From positions 1-64,000 of the forward strand of contig SADC01001309.1 of NCBI GenBank assembly GCA_004194705.1: a stretch of 64,000 nt of DNA, given 5' to 3'. Position 1 is the first letter of the stretch. Each line of letters begins with the position of its first letter. Below the pieces are notes generated by a model. That model saw only the letters and a program-made list of their open reading frames with translations. It did not search any database and was not told where the DNA came from. Of the stretch, positions 1 to 10,200 are shown one piece after another. The DNA is from Ditylenchus dipsaci. Lineage: Eukaryota > Nematoda > Chromadorea > Rhabditida > Anguinidae. Made by a program: the position numbers and the translations under genes.

Positions 1-587
1 TTTAGCCATGGTCTACAGTGCTCAAAGAGAAGGCAAAGTGCGTCGAAATGTTCATCTTCATGCAAGACGGTGCTCCTCCTCAATTGGTATACTGCTGTTC
101 GAAATCGGCTCGACGAAACGTTTCCTCTTCGCTGGATGGGTCGTGGGACGTCTACTGCTCCTGCTCTCTTCGCCTGGCCGCCGTATTCGCCTGATTTGAC
201 GCCGTGTGACTTCTCCTGTGGGGGTCGATCAAGAGCCAAGTCTACACAACACCAATCGCCAGTATGAATGAGCTTCGAGAAACGGATTGAGCGCGCTTTC
301 ATGAGTCTGCCGCAGGAGATGGTCAACAGAGCAATCGGAGCCTACGAACTCGCCTCGAATACTGCCTAGAAGTGAATGGGAAAAGTACAGAACAGGAATA
401 TGAGTTAAAATCATTGTTATTTTTGTCCGTTAAAATTGGGTGTTTTCAAATAAAGAATTTCTTTGCATGTTTGGTGTCATTCGATTTCTCATTCATTCAG
501 CTTTCGAATAAAAAAAGATCTCGTCAAACTATCGCAAATTTAAAAAGTTATGGCGAAAATTCATTCATCGTTTATGTTGCGCCCCTG
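1..587 (+). mobile_element. Mariner/Tc1-like element, cut by window edge
   Basis: The 3' part of a mariner/Tc1-type element runs in from the left edge. Conceptual translation on + in shifting frames shows the C-terminal DDE motifs FMQDGAPP and SPDLTPCDF, and the end of the coding region resembles the better copy at 6105-7046. The 3' terminus reads AAAAGTTATGGC and then GCGCCCCTG before a TA at 588-589. Several frameshifts make the transposase non-functional. Confidence 0.75.
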
Positions 588-664
588 TATAATCTCCCCA
601 GGGCCTATTTCTCCAACTCAGCTTAGGCTCAGGTAGCGAGCGTATGTTAGAACGGGTCAAACGT

Positions 665-1592
665 AGGGTTGTCAGCGAGCCTCGATTCGAGGATTCCCCT
701 CGAATCCTCGAAAAATTTCGAGGATCGAGTTCGAGGCGAGGCGAGGCCTCGAAACTTCGAGGATCGAGGTTCGAGGCGAGGCGAGGCCTCGAAACTTTCG
801 AGGATCGAGGTTCGAGGCGAGGCGAGGACTCGAAAATTTCGAGGATCGATTTTGAGCAAAGCCTCGATTTAAATTTCGAAAATTTAATATTGAAAAACAT
901 GTCAAACTAAATTTGTTAAAATTTTGATGTTTTTTCAAAAAACTTTTTGTGTCTTGCATCTTTTGCATAATTTAGAATCTCTTTTCTTAGCTAACTCTTA
1001 TTTTGAACCACTCCTCTGAATTGGTTGATCTTTAAACTAGTGCGCATACTCAAAGTATTACTGTTTTAGATAATGCTGTCTATCGTTTGGAAGCATTTTA
1101 AAAAAGTCGGGAACAAAGCAGTGTGTGATTGTGGGAAAGAGATCAGTCTTGGCAAAAGTGGAACTACAACTGGTTGCCTGGATCACTTGAATACAGAAGA
1201 ACACAAAGAAGCAATGCGAAGAAAAGAAGGTGGACCAATTGCGACAAAGAAAGCCAAGGTGGAATCCGTTGCTACGCTGTTCAGTCCGAACTATTCCAAG
1301 CAGAAAATCCAGCAGTTGATAAGTGATCTGACTGACTTCATCGTAGACAGCAATCTGCCTTTTTCGATTGCCGAGTCTCCTTACCTCTTACCTAATAAAG
1401 TCATTTCGGTTGTGTATGCGAAATTTTCGAGTTTTCGAGGCGAGGTTTCGAAATTTTCGAGGCGAGGATCGAGGCGAGGCGAGGCCTCAAAAATTTCGAG
1501 GATCGAGGTTCGAGGCGAGGCCTCGAAAATTCGAGGTGCGTTCGAGGAATCGAGGCCTCGCCTCGAAAAATCCGAGGCCTCGACAACCCTAC
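665..1592 (+). mobile_element. hAT element, non-autonomous, with BED finger and palindromic ends
   Basis: The element starts AGGGTTGTC and ends GACAACCCTAC. It is flanked by a perfect 8-bp duplication TCAAACGT at 657-664 and 1593-1600, the size made by hAT transposases. Each end carries 150-200 bases of reiterated CGAGGCGAGGCCTCGAAA-type sequence that is itself palindromic. The interior codes for a BED zinc finger but has no DDE catalytic domain or RW/hATC dimerisation region, so it would need a transposase supplied in trans. Confidence 0.88.
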
Positions 1593-1609
1593 TCAAACGT
1601 GTTCTTTAA
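1073..1609 (+). pseudogene. BED zinc-finger fragment of a hAT transposase
   Basis: The first 60 codons encode a BED-type zinc finger: WKHFKKVGNKAVCDCGKEIS with the CxC pair, then CLDHLNTEEHKEA supplying the CxxH...H ligands. A basic stretch (TKKAKVES) and a helical region follow. From about position 1420 the frame enters the 3' terminal CGAGG repeats, giving a low-complexity RGEASK/FRGE tail that should not be taken as protein. Known BED fingers of this kind bind transposon ends; the catalytic part is missing. Confidence 0.7.
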
Positions 1610-2607
1610 ACTACAAAACAATTCTTAAAATATGTTTAATATACGTAGGGAGATATATGCTGGGCCAACTAATGGGGTTAAAAAAATAAAAACCTTCGCG
1701 AGTTGACCTTCGCGAGTTAAACCTTCGCGAGTTGAAGCCTTCGCGAGCCGACCCTCGTCCTTTTCGCCAGTCGATTTTACTCGACGACAATATTTGTTCA
1801 GTATATAATGTGAAAGACACGACTTTTGCTTGGTCCCCCTGTGGTTTTGGTCCATCCACAGACCGGGGCTCAAACCACAAGGAGGACCAAGAAAAATAGT
1901 GTTTTCACATTGTATACCAAAAAAATATTGTCGGCGTGAAAAATTGATTAGCGAGAACAGAATTGCGAAAATCGCTCAAGGAAAAAAGTTATGGCCGTCT
2001 TAAAAACGGCGAATTTCTTGAAACACTCTGTATATTTATGTTAAACTAAGTTTACACACCCTCCTCAAGTTCACTTTCCATACACGGTGAAAACAGCCGG
2101 GCTGTTTTTTTATGTTTTTGATCAAATAGTTTGTTGCTTTTTCGCCATTGGAATAGAGTAAATGTAGGTCTTTGAGAATGCAAGGTCTTCCAAGACCTAT
2201 TCATAAACAGCTTTCATTTAATTGGATTATATCTCCTTGGCGAGTAAATTGTCTTCAAGCAGATGCCAATAAAATCCAGCTGAAATGTCCTATGTGAATG
2301 AAAGGGGTGTCATAACCTACTACTTGTTGGATTCTCTGCTAACCCCCACTCTTCTTTGGGTTATTATCAGCAGTGTTGTTGCTGCTCATTATTATATTTT
2401 TAAGCAATGAACCATCGCTAGCCTCTGATGTGTATTTTTAATAAATGCTAGCTTGCATTCAAATCGACGTTTGTTTTGAATGCAGAATTCAGTATTGATT
2501 CCTGACTGGCGGTTAAGGAGAAAGGTAGTGAGTTTTAGATAAGCCGAAATTATAACTAGGGGTTGATCCTAACCCCTAGTATTTTTATTAGTTTTGTAAT
2601 AGGAATA
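1601..2607. other. Intergenic repeat debris, no gene seen
   Basis: No coding sequence recognised. There are four loose CTTCGCGAGTT units at about 1697-1748, a CTTGGTCCCCCTGTGG motif near 1831 that recurs in other palindromes of the window, and an AAGTTATGGCC...AAACACTCTGTAT end near 1985-2036 that looks like the 3' terminus of a mariner-like element. Confidence 0.5.
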
Positions 2608-2755
2608 CAGTTGAACCTCGCTATGGTGGCACAATATTTGGGACCAGGCTGTCAGAACAGAATTGATAAAAGACTTTGAAAATTGGGTTAAAAAAAGTAT
2701 CGGACCCTAGGCGGGAACGAACTTTGGGAGGTGTCACTATAGCGAGGTTTAACTG
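2608..2755. mobile_element. Pogo/Tigger-type MITE
   Basis: Short element with terminal inverted repeats CAGTTGAACCTCGCTAT and ATAGCGAGGTTTAACTG, flanked by TA on both sides. The CAGTYRAACCTCG terminus is typical of pogo/Tigger elements. The internal sequence (GTGTCGGACCCTAGGCGG-like) recurs at 28850-28935. Confidence 0.8.
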
Positions 2756-2785
2756 TATTCTGAAAATTGTCGGTCAGGTAAAAAA

Positions 2786-3240
2786 AACGAGTTGGCCAGA
2801 ATTGCGGACAATATTTTGCGAATGCGTGTTTCCGGACGTGATTATTGCGGACAAAGCTTTGCGGATGAGGTTTTGCGCCTCAACTTTTGCGGATCAAATC
2901 TTGCGGACGCAAGATTTGCGGACGAATATTTGCGGACGAAATCTTGCGGACCAAGATTTACGGACGAGAATTTGAGAACTTCATATAAGCATCGCCTAAG
3001 TCACAGGTTCGACTAACTTAGTTTTTATTGCTGTCATCTTTCACTCCGGCTTGAGATACCTTCTTTTTTCTGCTCCTTTTCTGCCAAACTTCGGTTTATC
3101 CGCAAAAGTCGGTCCGCAAATGTTGCATCCACGAAATTTGGTCCGCAAACTCTCGTCCGCAAATCTTTGTCCGCAAATTTTCGTCCGCAAATGTTGCGTC
3201 CGCAAAATGTTGTCCGCAAGTCTGGCCAACCCAAAAAAAC
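2786..3240. mobile_element. Palindromic MITE with TTGCGGAC repeats
   Basis: The left arm has many spaced TTGCGGAC units and the right arm the reverse complement GTCCGCAA. The ends are GTTGGCCAGAATTGCGGACA and its near-exact inverted copy. The ORFs that cross it (TFADQILRT-like repeats) are artefacts of the repeat. Confidence 0.7.
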
Positions 3241-3289
3241 ACCTTTTCATACAAAAAGGTGATAAAACATAATTTAAGGGTTCTGTCTT

Positions 3290-3724
3290 CTTTTAAAGTG
3301 GGCTGAAAGCTGTTAAGGAGATAGTCTTGACACGAAATAACTAATCCAAGTTTTGTGTTCTTCAAATGTGACAACACAAGGTTGCGAAAATGGACAAACT
3401 TGTGAAGGATTAAAAGTTGCATTAGCAACATTAATACCGGAATTTCTAAATTCTTTCAAAAAATGCCTTAAAATCGAAATGTAAGAGAAAAAAATCAACC
3501 TTTTTTCAACGCCTTTTTTCCTTTTCCATTTTGATTTTAGGACATTTTTGAAGGATTTAGAAATTATGATATTGATGTTACTAATCCAGCTTTTTATCCT
3601 AAACAAGTTTGTCTGATATCCCGACCCGAGTTGTTGACAAAATATGGCTTTAAACCCACAAAACTTGGATTAGTCCTTTCGTGTCGAGACTATCTCCTTA
3701 ACAGCTTTCAGCCCCCTTTAAAGT
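3290..3724. mobile_element. Palindromic MITE
   Basis: Inverted arms share GGCTGAAAGCTGTTAAGGAG followed by ATAGTCT and the motif for CTAATCCAAGTTTTGTG. The two arms enclose about 250 bases of non-coding sequence. Confidence 0.65.
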
Positions 3725-3730
3725 ATTTTT

Positions 3731-3802
3731 AATGAGTGGAAATCGAACCCGCGACCAATTTTAATCGGCGTCCGCTGATCAACCATTGAGCTATCTACTA
3801 AC
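3731..3802 (-). tRNA. tRNA-like sequence, probably a pseudogene
   Basis: The minus strand has an A-box-like TAGCTCAATGGTTGAT and a B-box GGTTCGATTTC at normal spacing, but the acceptor ends pair poorly. It looks like a tRNA relic or tRNA-derived repeat rather than a working gene. Confidence 0.35.
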
Positions 3803-4252
3803 CACCTAATCTGGCTTTGTATTTGTTATGCCTGAGAGAATGTCCAATTAACCTCATCACACTGTTTAGATATTAATCTTAGTCCTATTTAGTCTGCTTT
3901 TGTCCTTGCCGGCACCCTGAGAAGGAACTCTAGAGTGTCCACTTCTTCTTATGACCAGGCATTCTTTATAAGACCTTCAATAATTTAGTATTTCTGTTTT
4001 GTAGGTGACACATTTACTAGGTGGACAGGATGGATTGAACCTGTTTCCCTTCAAAAATGGTATTCGAGCCTCCTCCAGTCAGGACTCTTTTTGGGCTCGC
4101 AACAGGATCGAGGGAAAAAGATCGTGCCTTCACAAGTTCACTACTTATCTTCAGGTTTACTTTTTTGTGAATACCTTTCCAATAAAAATAGTTGCTTTAG
4201 ACATTTTATGAAAAGTCTCGCCTGCACTACCTCCTTCCTATTATTATTTTAG

Positions 4253-7200
4253 TGGTCTACTCTTTTCTTGGAGGATTTATTTTTTACAGGCAAATACTTT
4301 TTCAGGCAGTATTGATGTTCAGTGAAGTCTTGGTATAATGGCAACCCTTGGGTTGGATCGCGCGTAGGGCTCGACTATATTACAACTTGAAATATGACGT
4401 TTTTATTAAATTTGTTTAGCAACATTAGTATGAAAATTTGAAAGAATTAATTGAGAATTCTATTATGAATATTAAATTTTGTAAATGCCAAGGGCTGTGG
4501 AATTTTTCGGGTGCCTTTATAGAAGGAGACTTTTTTGGGGAGGAAAATCTATGCATGGTAAGCTACGTTTTGTCCTAACACTGTTTTGATTTTTTGAATT
4601 TAATATTGTCAAAATTGAAACACTTTTAATGTTTTATTTATAGACATTAAGAATTAACAAAAGACGTCATAATTAATTTAACCAGGACTTTCACGCAGAC
4701 CACGAAGCGTATTTACAAATAGTCAACAAATTGGTCAAATTATTTTAGCAAGCATTTGGGATTTCATTTTCGACACTGTCCGTAATCATGTGACTAATCA
4801 AAATGTAGTTGTGATTCCGGCCAATCTTTTAAGTAGCCTATGGTCGGTTGAATTTGGTGTAGTCAAAACTACATTGCTAAAAACGTTTTCATTTTGGAAA
4901 AATCCACGTAGTCTTTCTAGAACTGAAAATTTATCAGCGCTGTAGTGGATTGAACTTGAGAGGAGTGCCATTATACAGATACCGTATTGTCTCTAATAGA
5001 CCGGCACTCTTTATTTGAACGTCAATCTATGAATTTTCAAAGTAAAGCCAACAATCTTTTCGGAGGTTGAAAATGAACGGCATGCCGCTCTATTAGAAAG
5101 AATACGGTAGTTGACGTAGTGACCGAATTCCATCCATTTTTTAGCATTGAAAATCCAGAAGAGCGAGCTGTCCTGCTCCGTAAAAAAGAATATATTGAAC
5201 GCGAAGAGCAGGTCATCCTACAAGAAGTGTATTCAATTGAACAGCGCCTTAGAGCCTTCTACTTGTTTTACAATACAACTGATCTCAGAAACCAGGAAAT
5301 TAGGAAATACCGCAGTAAATCTAAACAATTTTTTTAAATTATTTTCTAAAATATTTTTCCTAGATTTTGCCATGAACCGCCTGAACAAGGTGTGAAGCAT
5401 TATAGACACAAGGACTTTCCTAAGGATTATACTGAAATTGTAGGCTGTGTACTGGTATGTGCTGCAAGTGTATTATCTGAACGACCAGGAAAGCTACAAA
5501 TCCAGTCTTCTTCATCCTACTAATCCAGAAAAACTTTGGAAGTCACATTTTGGTAGTAGCTTTGGACGGATATTTGCCCTCAAAAATTACACTCAGCAGG
5601 TCATTTTTTCGCAATAAAGTTAGGTTCAATTACTTTAACATTGCAGAAAGGTATTTATTGGGTTTAGAGGAAAGGGAAACATAAAGCGCTTTTTCGCTTT
5701 TCTATTAGTTTTTACGTTATTTTCGTTTTGAGACACTTTGGGCTAAACTTTAGTAAACTCTAACTTCTGATGCTCTTAGTAGTGTTAAAAATAATTAAGA
5801 ATACTTCTTTCGAAAAGCCCAGTCGAAATATAAATATCACTATTTTGTTAAGAAACTAGATTCCATAACTATAAAATTAGGTTAAAAATATCCTAATCAT
5901 TGGCGGATCGACCTTGAAGATATTTTGACTAAGAAAAATTTGTAAAATTTCAACTTGTTGTAAATTTTTGTAGCTGTCTGAGAGATGTTGGGAAATTGGC
6001 GTAGAAATGAACCCTTCCTCGTTGGCGTATGCAAAGTTGAAAAGAAGTATTGAAGAGTTCAATGCCTTCACTGGACTTCAGTATGTGTTTTGTAGAGAGA
6101 TGTACAGGGTGCGCCAATTTTTTCGCACATATTTGTTTTGGCCATAACTTTTTTATTTTTCATGATTTTGACTTAATTTTTTTCTTAAAAGAAAGCTGAG
6201 ACTCTAGGCAACCGAATTATACCAAATTTGTTTATGTGTGTTTGTCTTACACACTAAAAATTGTGATTAAGGAAAAGGTCTAGTTTTTTTAGAAACCCGC
6301 ACTGGTTTGCTGAGGAGCCGCTTCACTCGCCACGGGTCACTGTTTGGGCTGCAATTGGCGAAGAGGAGCGATTGGACCGTTCTTCTTTGAGGAAAATGTG
6401 AAAGGAATCAGGTATTTGCGTTTGCTTCAAAATCAATTCTATCCGGCAGTTAGAGGTGTGCGTGTATCGATACGAATTTGTTGACTTGTTTGATTTCAGG
6501 TGCTCGAGATCTGATTTTTATGCAAGACGGTGCTCCTCCGCACTGGGCTCTAGCTGTTCGCAATTGGTTGGACGGAGCATTCCCTCTTCGATGGATGGGC
6601 CGAGGAACTCCGGCTTCACCGGCTCCGTTTGACTGGCCGCCCTATTCGCCTGATTTGACGCCTTGCGACTTCTTTCTCTGGGGATGGGTGAAAAGCAAGG
6701 TCTACACGACTCCAATCACTTCAATGGCCGAGCTCAGAAGAAGAATCACACAAGCGTTTGCAGAGCTGCCTGGTGAGATGATCAACAGAGCAATGGAAGC
6801 ATATCAAAGCCGCCTCGAATACTGCCTAGAAGTGAACGGAAGATCAGTTGAGCAGGAGTATGAGTGAAAAGAGTTGTTTATTTTGACTGTTGTCACAAAG
6901 TGGTGTTCAAATAATTTTTTTGTCAATGTTTGGCACGGTTCGGTTGCCTAGAGTCTCAGCTTTCTTAAAAAAAATGACGTCAAAATCATGAAAAACAAAA
7001 AAGTTATGGCCAAAACAAATACGTGCGAAAAAATTAGCGCACCCTGTATGTGTTGCAATTTAACTAATTTAGGCATGTTCTTACACCAACATGGACTTTT
7101 TGGAATTCTGTAAGAATTTTATGTAATAAGTCTACTCTCGATCCTGAAAAGTGGTCTTATATCGAGAGTTGACTGTATCAGCTCGTATCACAGACGCCCA

Positions 7201-10200
7201 CAGTTTTACAGCAAAAAAATTAGTCGAAATGAAACGGTCTAAAACGAACGTGGGGCACGTGTGAAGAGGGAAATCTCGGGAGTTGGTGGTTTGTAAACCC
7301 TGATTAGGTCCCGCCTTCAGCAACTCATAAAAACAGCATTTTTATAGTCGCTTGTAACCTAGCTATCCTTTCAGATGTTCCTAGCAGGTAAAAATCTTAT
7401 AATTTTTCTGCTCCTTGCTACCTCTAAAAAAAATTCAGTGACGACGTATTCAACCATAGGGTATGGCAATATTGCTCCCAAAAGCCGTTTGGAAAATTAG
7501 CCGCTATGGTATTCCATTTATTCTAATATTTTATTCCTTCCAGTGTATATTTGAGGTGTACGCTGTGATTGGCATACCCTCGTGTTGATGATCCTACATA
7601 AACTGGGACGTTTCTTTTTGCTCTGCTTGGAGCACTTTTGGAACTACCTGCTTTGGTTTATGGAGTTTCTCAGTTGCCTTAAGGATGCAGAGAAGCTGAA
7701 AGGCAAAGTATTGGCAGATGAGCGTGAGCCAAGCGGCATGCCTGTATTATTGGCTATTGGGTATCCTTTGGCTGGATGTTCCTATGCGCTGCCATCTTTC
7801 TCAAATTCGAAAAGGACTGGGACTACTTTAAAAGGTTATTAGATTAATATGTTTTGCAAAAAGTATGTTGCTTCTTTCCTAAAAAAGGAAGATCTTTTTA
7901 GTAGCACCCCTTTTTAAATAAGGTGTCAGTTAAAGTTGTCTAATGACGAATTGGCTAAAGCAATTAATAGCCAATCAGTCTACTCCTAAAAATTGACCGA
8001 TTGCACATTCACATCTTTTTGAAACAAGTCGAATAGGCGCCTATAAAAGCGCCATCAAAAAAATTGAGAGAAAAAAAAGAAAACACGAATTTGCGGCAAA
8101 AATCCATCTTTTTGCGGTAAAATTCCTATTTGCCCATTCATAACGTCAACACCCCGAATTTTAATTAAAAGATTCAAAAGCCATTAAGTGTCGCAAACTG
8201 ATATTTCACCTAGTCCAGTTGTATTCACGAAGTTCAGGAAAAATAATATTTCTCTACTACATAATACTCTAGTACAAAGTTTTTACATATTTTTTTAGTT
8301 TCTACTTCTTCTTTTGCTCACTGACCACAATTGGATATGGTTTGAAAATCGTGAACAACAGTAGCCAACACAATAAAAAGTTCTAGGAGATGTCACACCT
8401 ACCAATTCTGAGGACATGTTCATCATTTTTGGTTTCATAATTGTGGGCCTATCCTTGGTGTCCATGTGCATCAATGTGATCCAGTTGAAGTTGGAGGAAT
8501 TGTTTGAAGAACTACTTCTGACTATGATGGAGGAGTATGACACTCAGGTACAAAAGTGGTTTCAAGATTTTTCTCACAAAAATATGTAAACTGGTTAGCT
8601 TTTTTTAAATAATTACAAAATAATTAGTAATAATAATAATAATTTTAATTATTACTCAGGGACAGGCTGGACTCGCCGCTCCACACATTAAGCCCAAAAT
8701 GGGCATGGTGGACATGTGGAAGATGTGGAAACGGAGAAGAAGGCGTGCTAGACCTCAACCAACTGGTAGCTCCCGAGTGATTTGCTATAAACCTTACTGT
8801 TCTGACTTAGATTTGGTGACCAATACCGAAGATGGTCTTGCGTCTTCTGAGATGAATTTGTGGAAAATTTTCCCGTTTGCGAAGAGAAGAAGGGAAGTTC
8901 TTTTGAAGACTTTTCACAACAAACTTTATCAGGTAGCAATTTTCGGGTTAATTAATTAAGGTTTTACGGCACTGATACGGTTAATTTTCTGGTTTTACGG
9001 CACTCTAATTTTAGAGTTCCACTGGGCTATTTTTTTTGTTATACCCCTCAGCTTTTCGGTACCTTCGAGCATATTTTGCTGGCCTTAGAAACTGGCTGCT
9101 TTTTTGCGCGCAGAGGCACGTGCAAAATTCAAATTAGCGGGACTATTCTTTTTCGTGTCGCATTGTACTCTTTTGAGTTATTTCAAACGATTCGAAACTG
9201 TCCGCGACAATTAAAATTTTGGACATGCCGGTGATTGTCAGCCATGGTCCTTTTATGTATTTAAAAAATTCTAGACCATAAAAATGATTGATACTAATCA
9301 TTTTTACAGCTTTCCAAAAGCACTCAAACGGACTTTTGCTTCTACGAAATGCATTTGCTCAACCAAACTGTGGAGGTAGAGGAAGAATGTCTGTCAGATT
9401 CTGAGCCGACCACCATGGACACCAGCACTCAGAGCATGCCCACCACTTCTTCCACTAATTCAAACTCTTCTTCGGCGGTAAGTTCTTGAATATTTCCAGG
9501 TCTATACCACTTCCTAGTGAAACTTTTTATGTGCTCATAACTTCCAGATAACACAAAGATATGCTAAAAAGGGTATAACTGTCCCTACACAAGGTATCCT
9601 TCTATAGCTTCCCTGCTACTTCTCCTTGTTGGGATATCTATTAGAAGAGCAAGGGAAGGTGTAAGGCTACAATACCATTGGCAGCACACTTTTTTGGTCG
9701 GTTACTCGAAAATGGTCACCCCTTTTGGCCACAACCTTTTTCCATTGACTTTCTAGTTAGTGTCATCTTGCATCTAAGGCACAGGGCTACAAAATCAGCT
9801 ATCGATGAAGTAGTTAGATAAAATCGAACGATCTGCACTGAAAGGCGCACTCTCGCAGCAGAAACTGAGTGCAGCTCTAAAGTGCAATTTTTAATTATTA
9901 ATTTTTTTTAAGCTAAAATTTAAAAAAAACTGTCTACTCGACCGTAGTAGCGAATACCCGCCCTAAACTTTTTCCCTTATAAAACTATATACCGTATATC
10001 TTCTATTAAAAGCCCATGGGCTTTTATTTTTCAACCCTCCTCGGGACATGGGCGTTTATTAGAAGGTGGGCGTTCATTAGAAGGTGGGCTTTTATTTTTC
10101 AACAAGTCGACGAAATTTTTTTTCACAGTTCTGAAAAACTGATAAAAATGTTGTTTTAATCTTTTTTGTTCTAGAAAAAGGACTGCTAAAAATGTTGTTT

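Noticed and set aside
644..910. Arg/Glu/Ser-rich ORFs on both strands (RRGEASKLRGS)
   Set aside because: They are products of the palindromic CGAGGCGAGG repeats at the left end of the hAT element.
2676..3272. Repetitive ORFs with FADQILRT or LRTKICG units
   Set aside because: They come from the inverted TTGCGGAC arrays of a MITE and have no start context or domain.
5490..5605. Possible K2P exon (HPTNPEKLWKSHFGSSFGRIF)
   Set aside because: The exon ending at 5389 and the exon starting at 5974 join in phase 0 with a good cap sequence. This piece has stops in the required frame, so I left it out.
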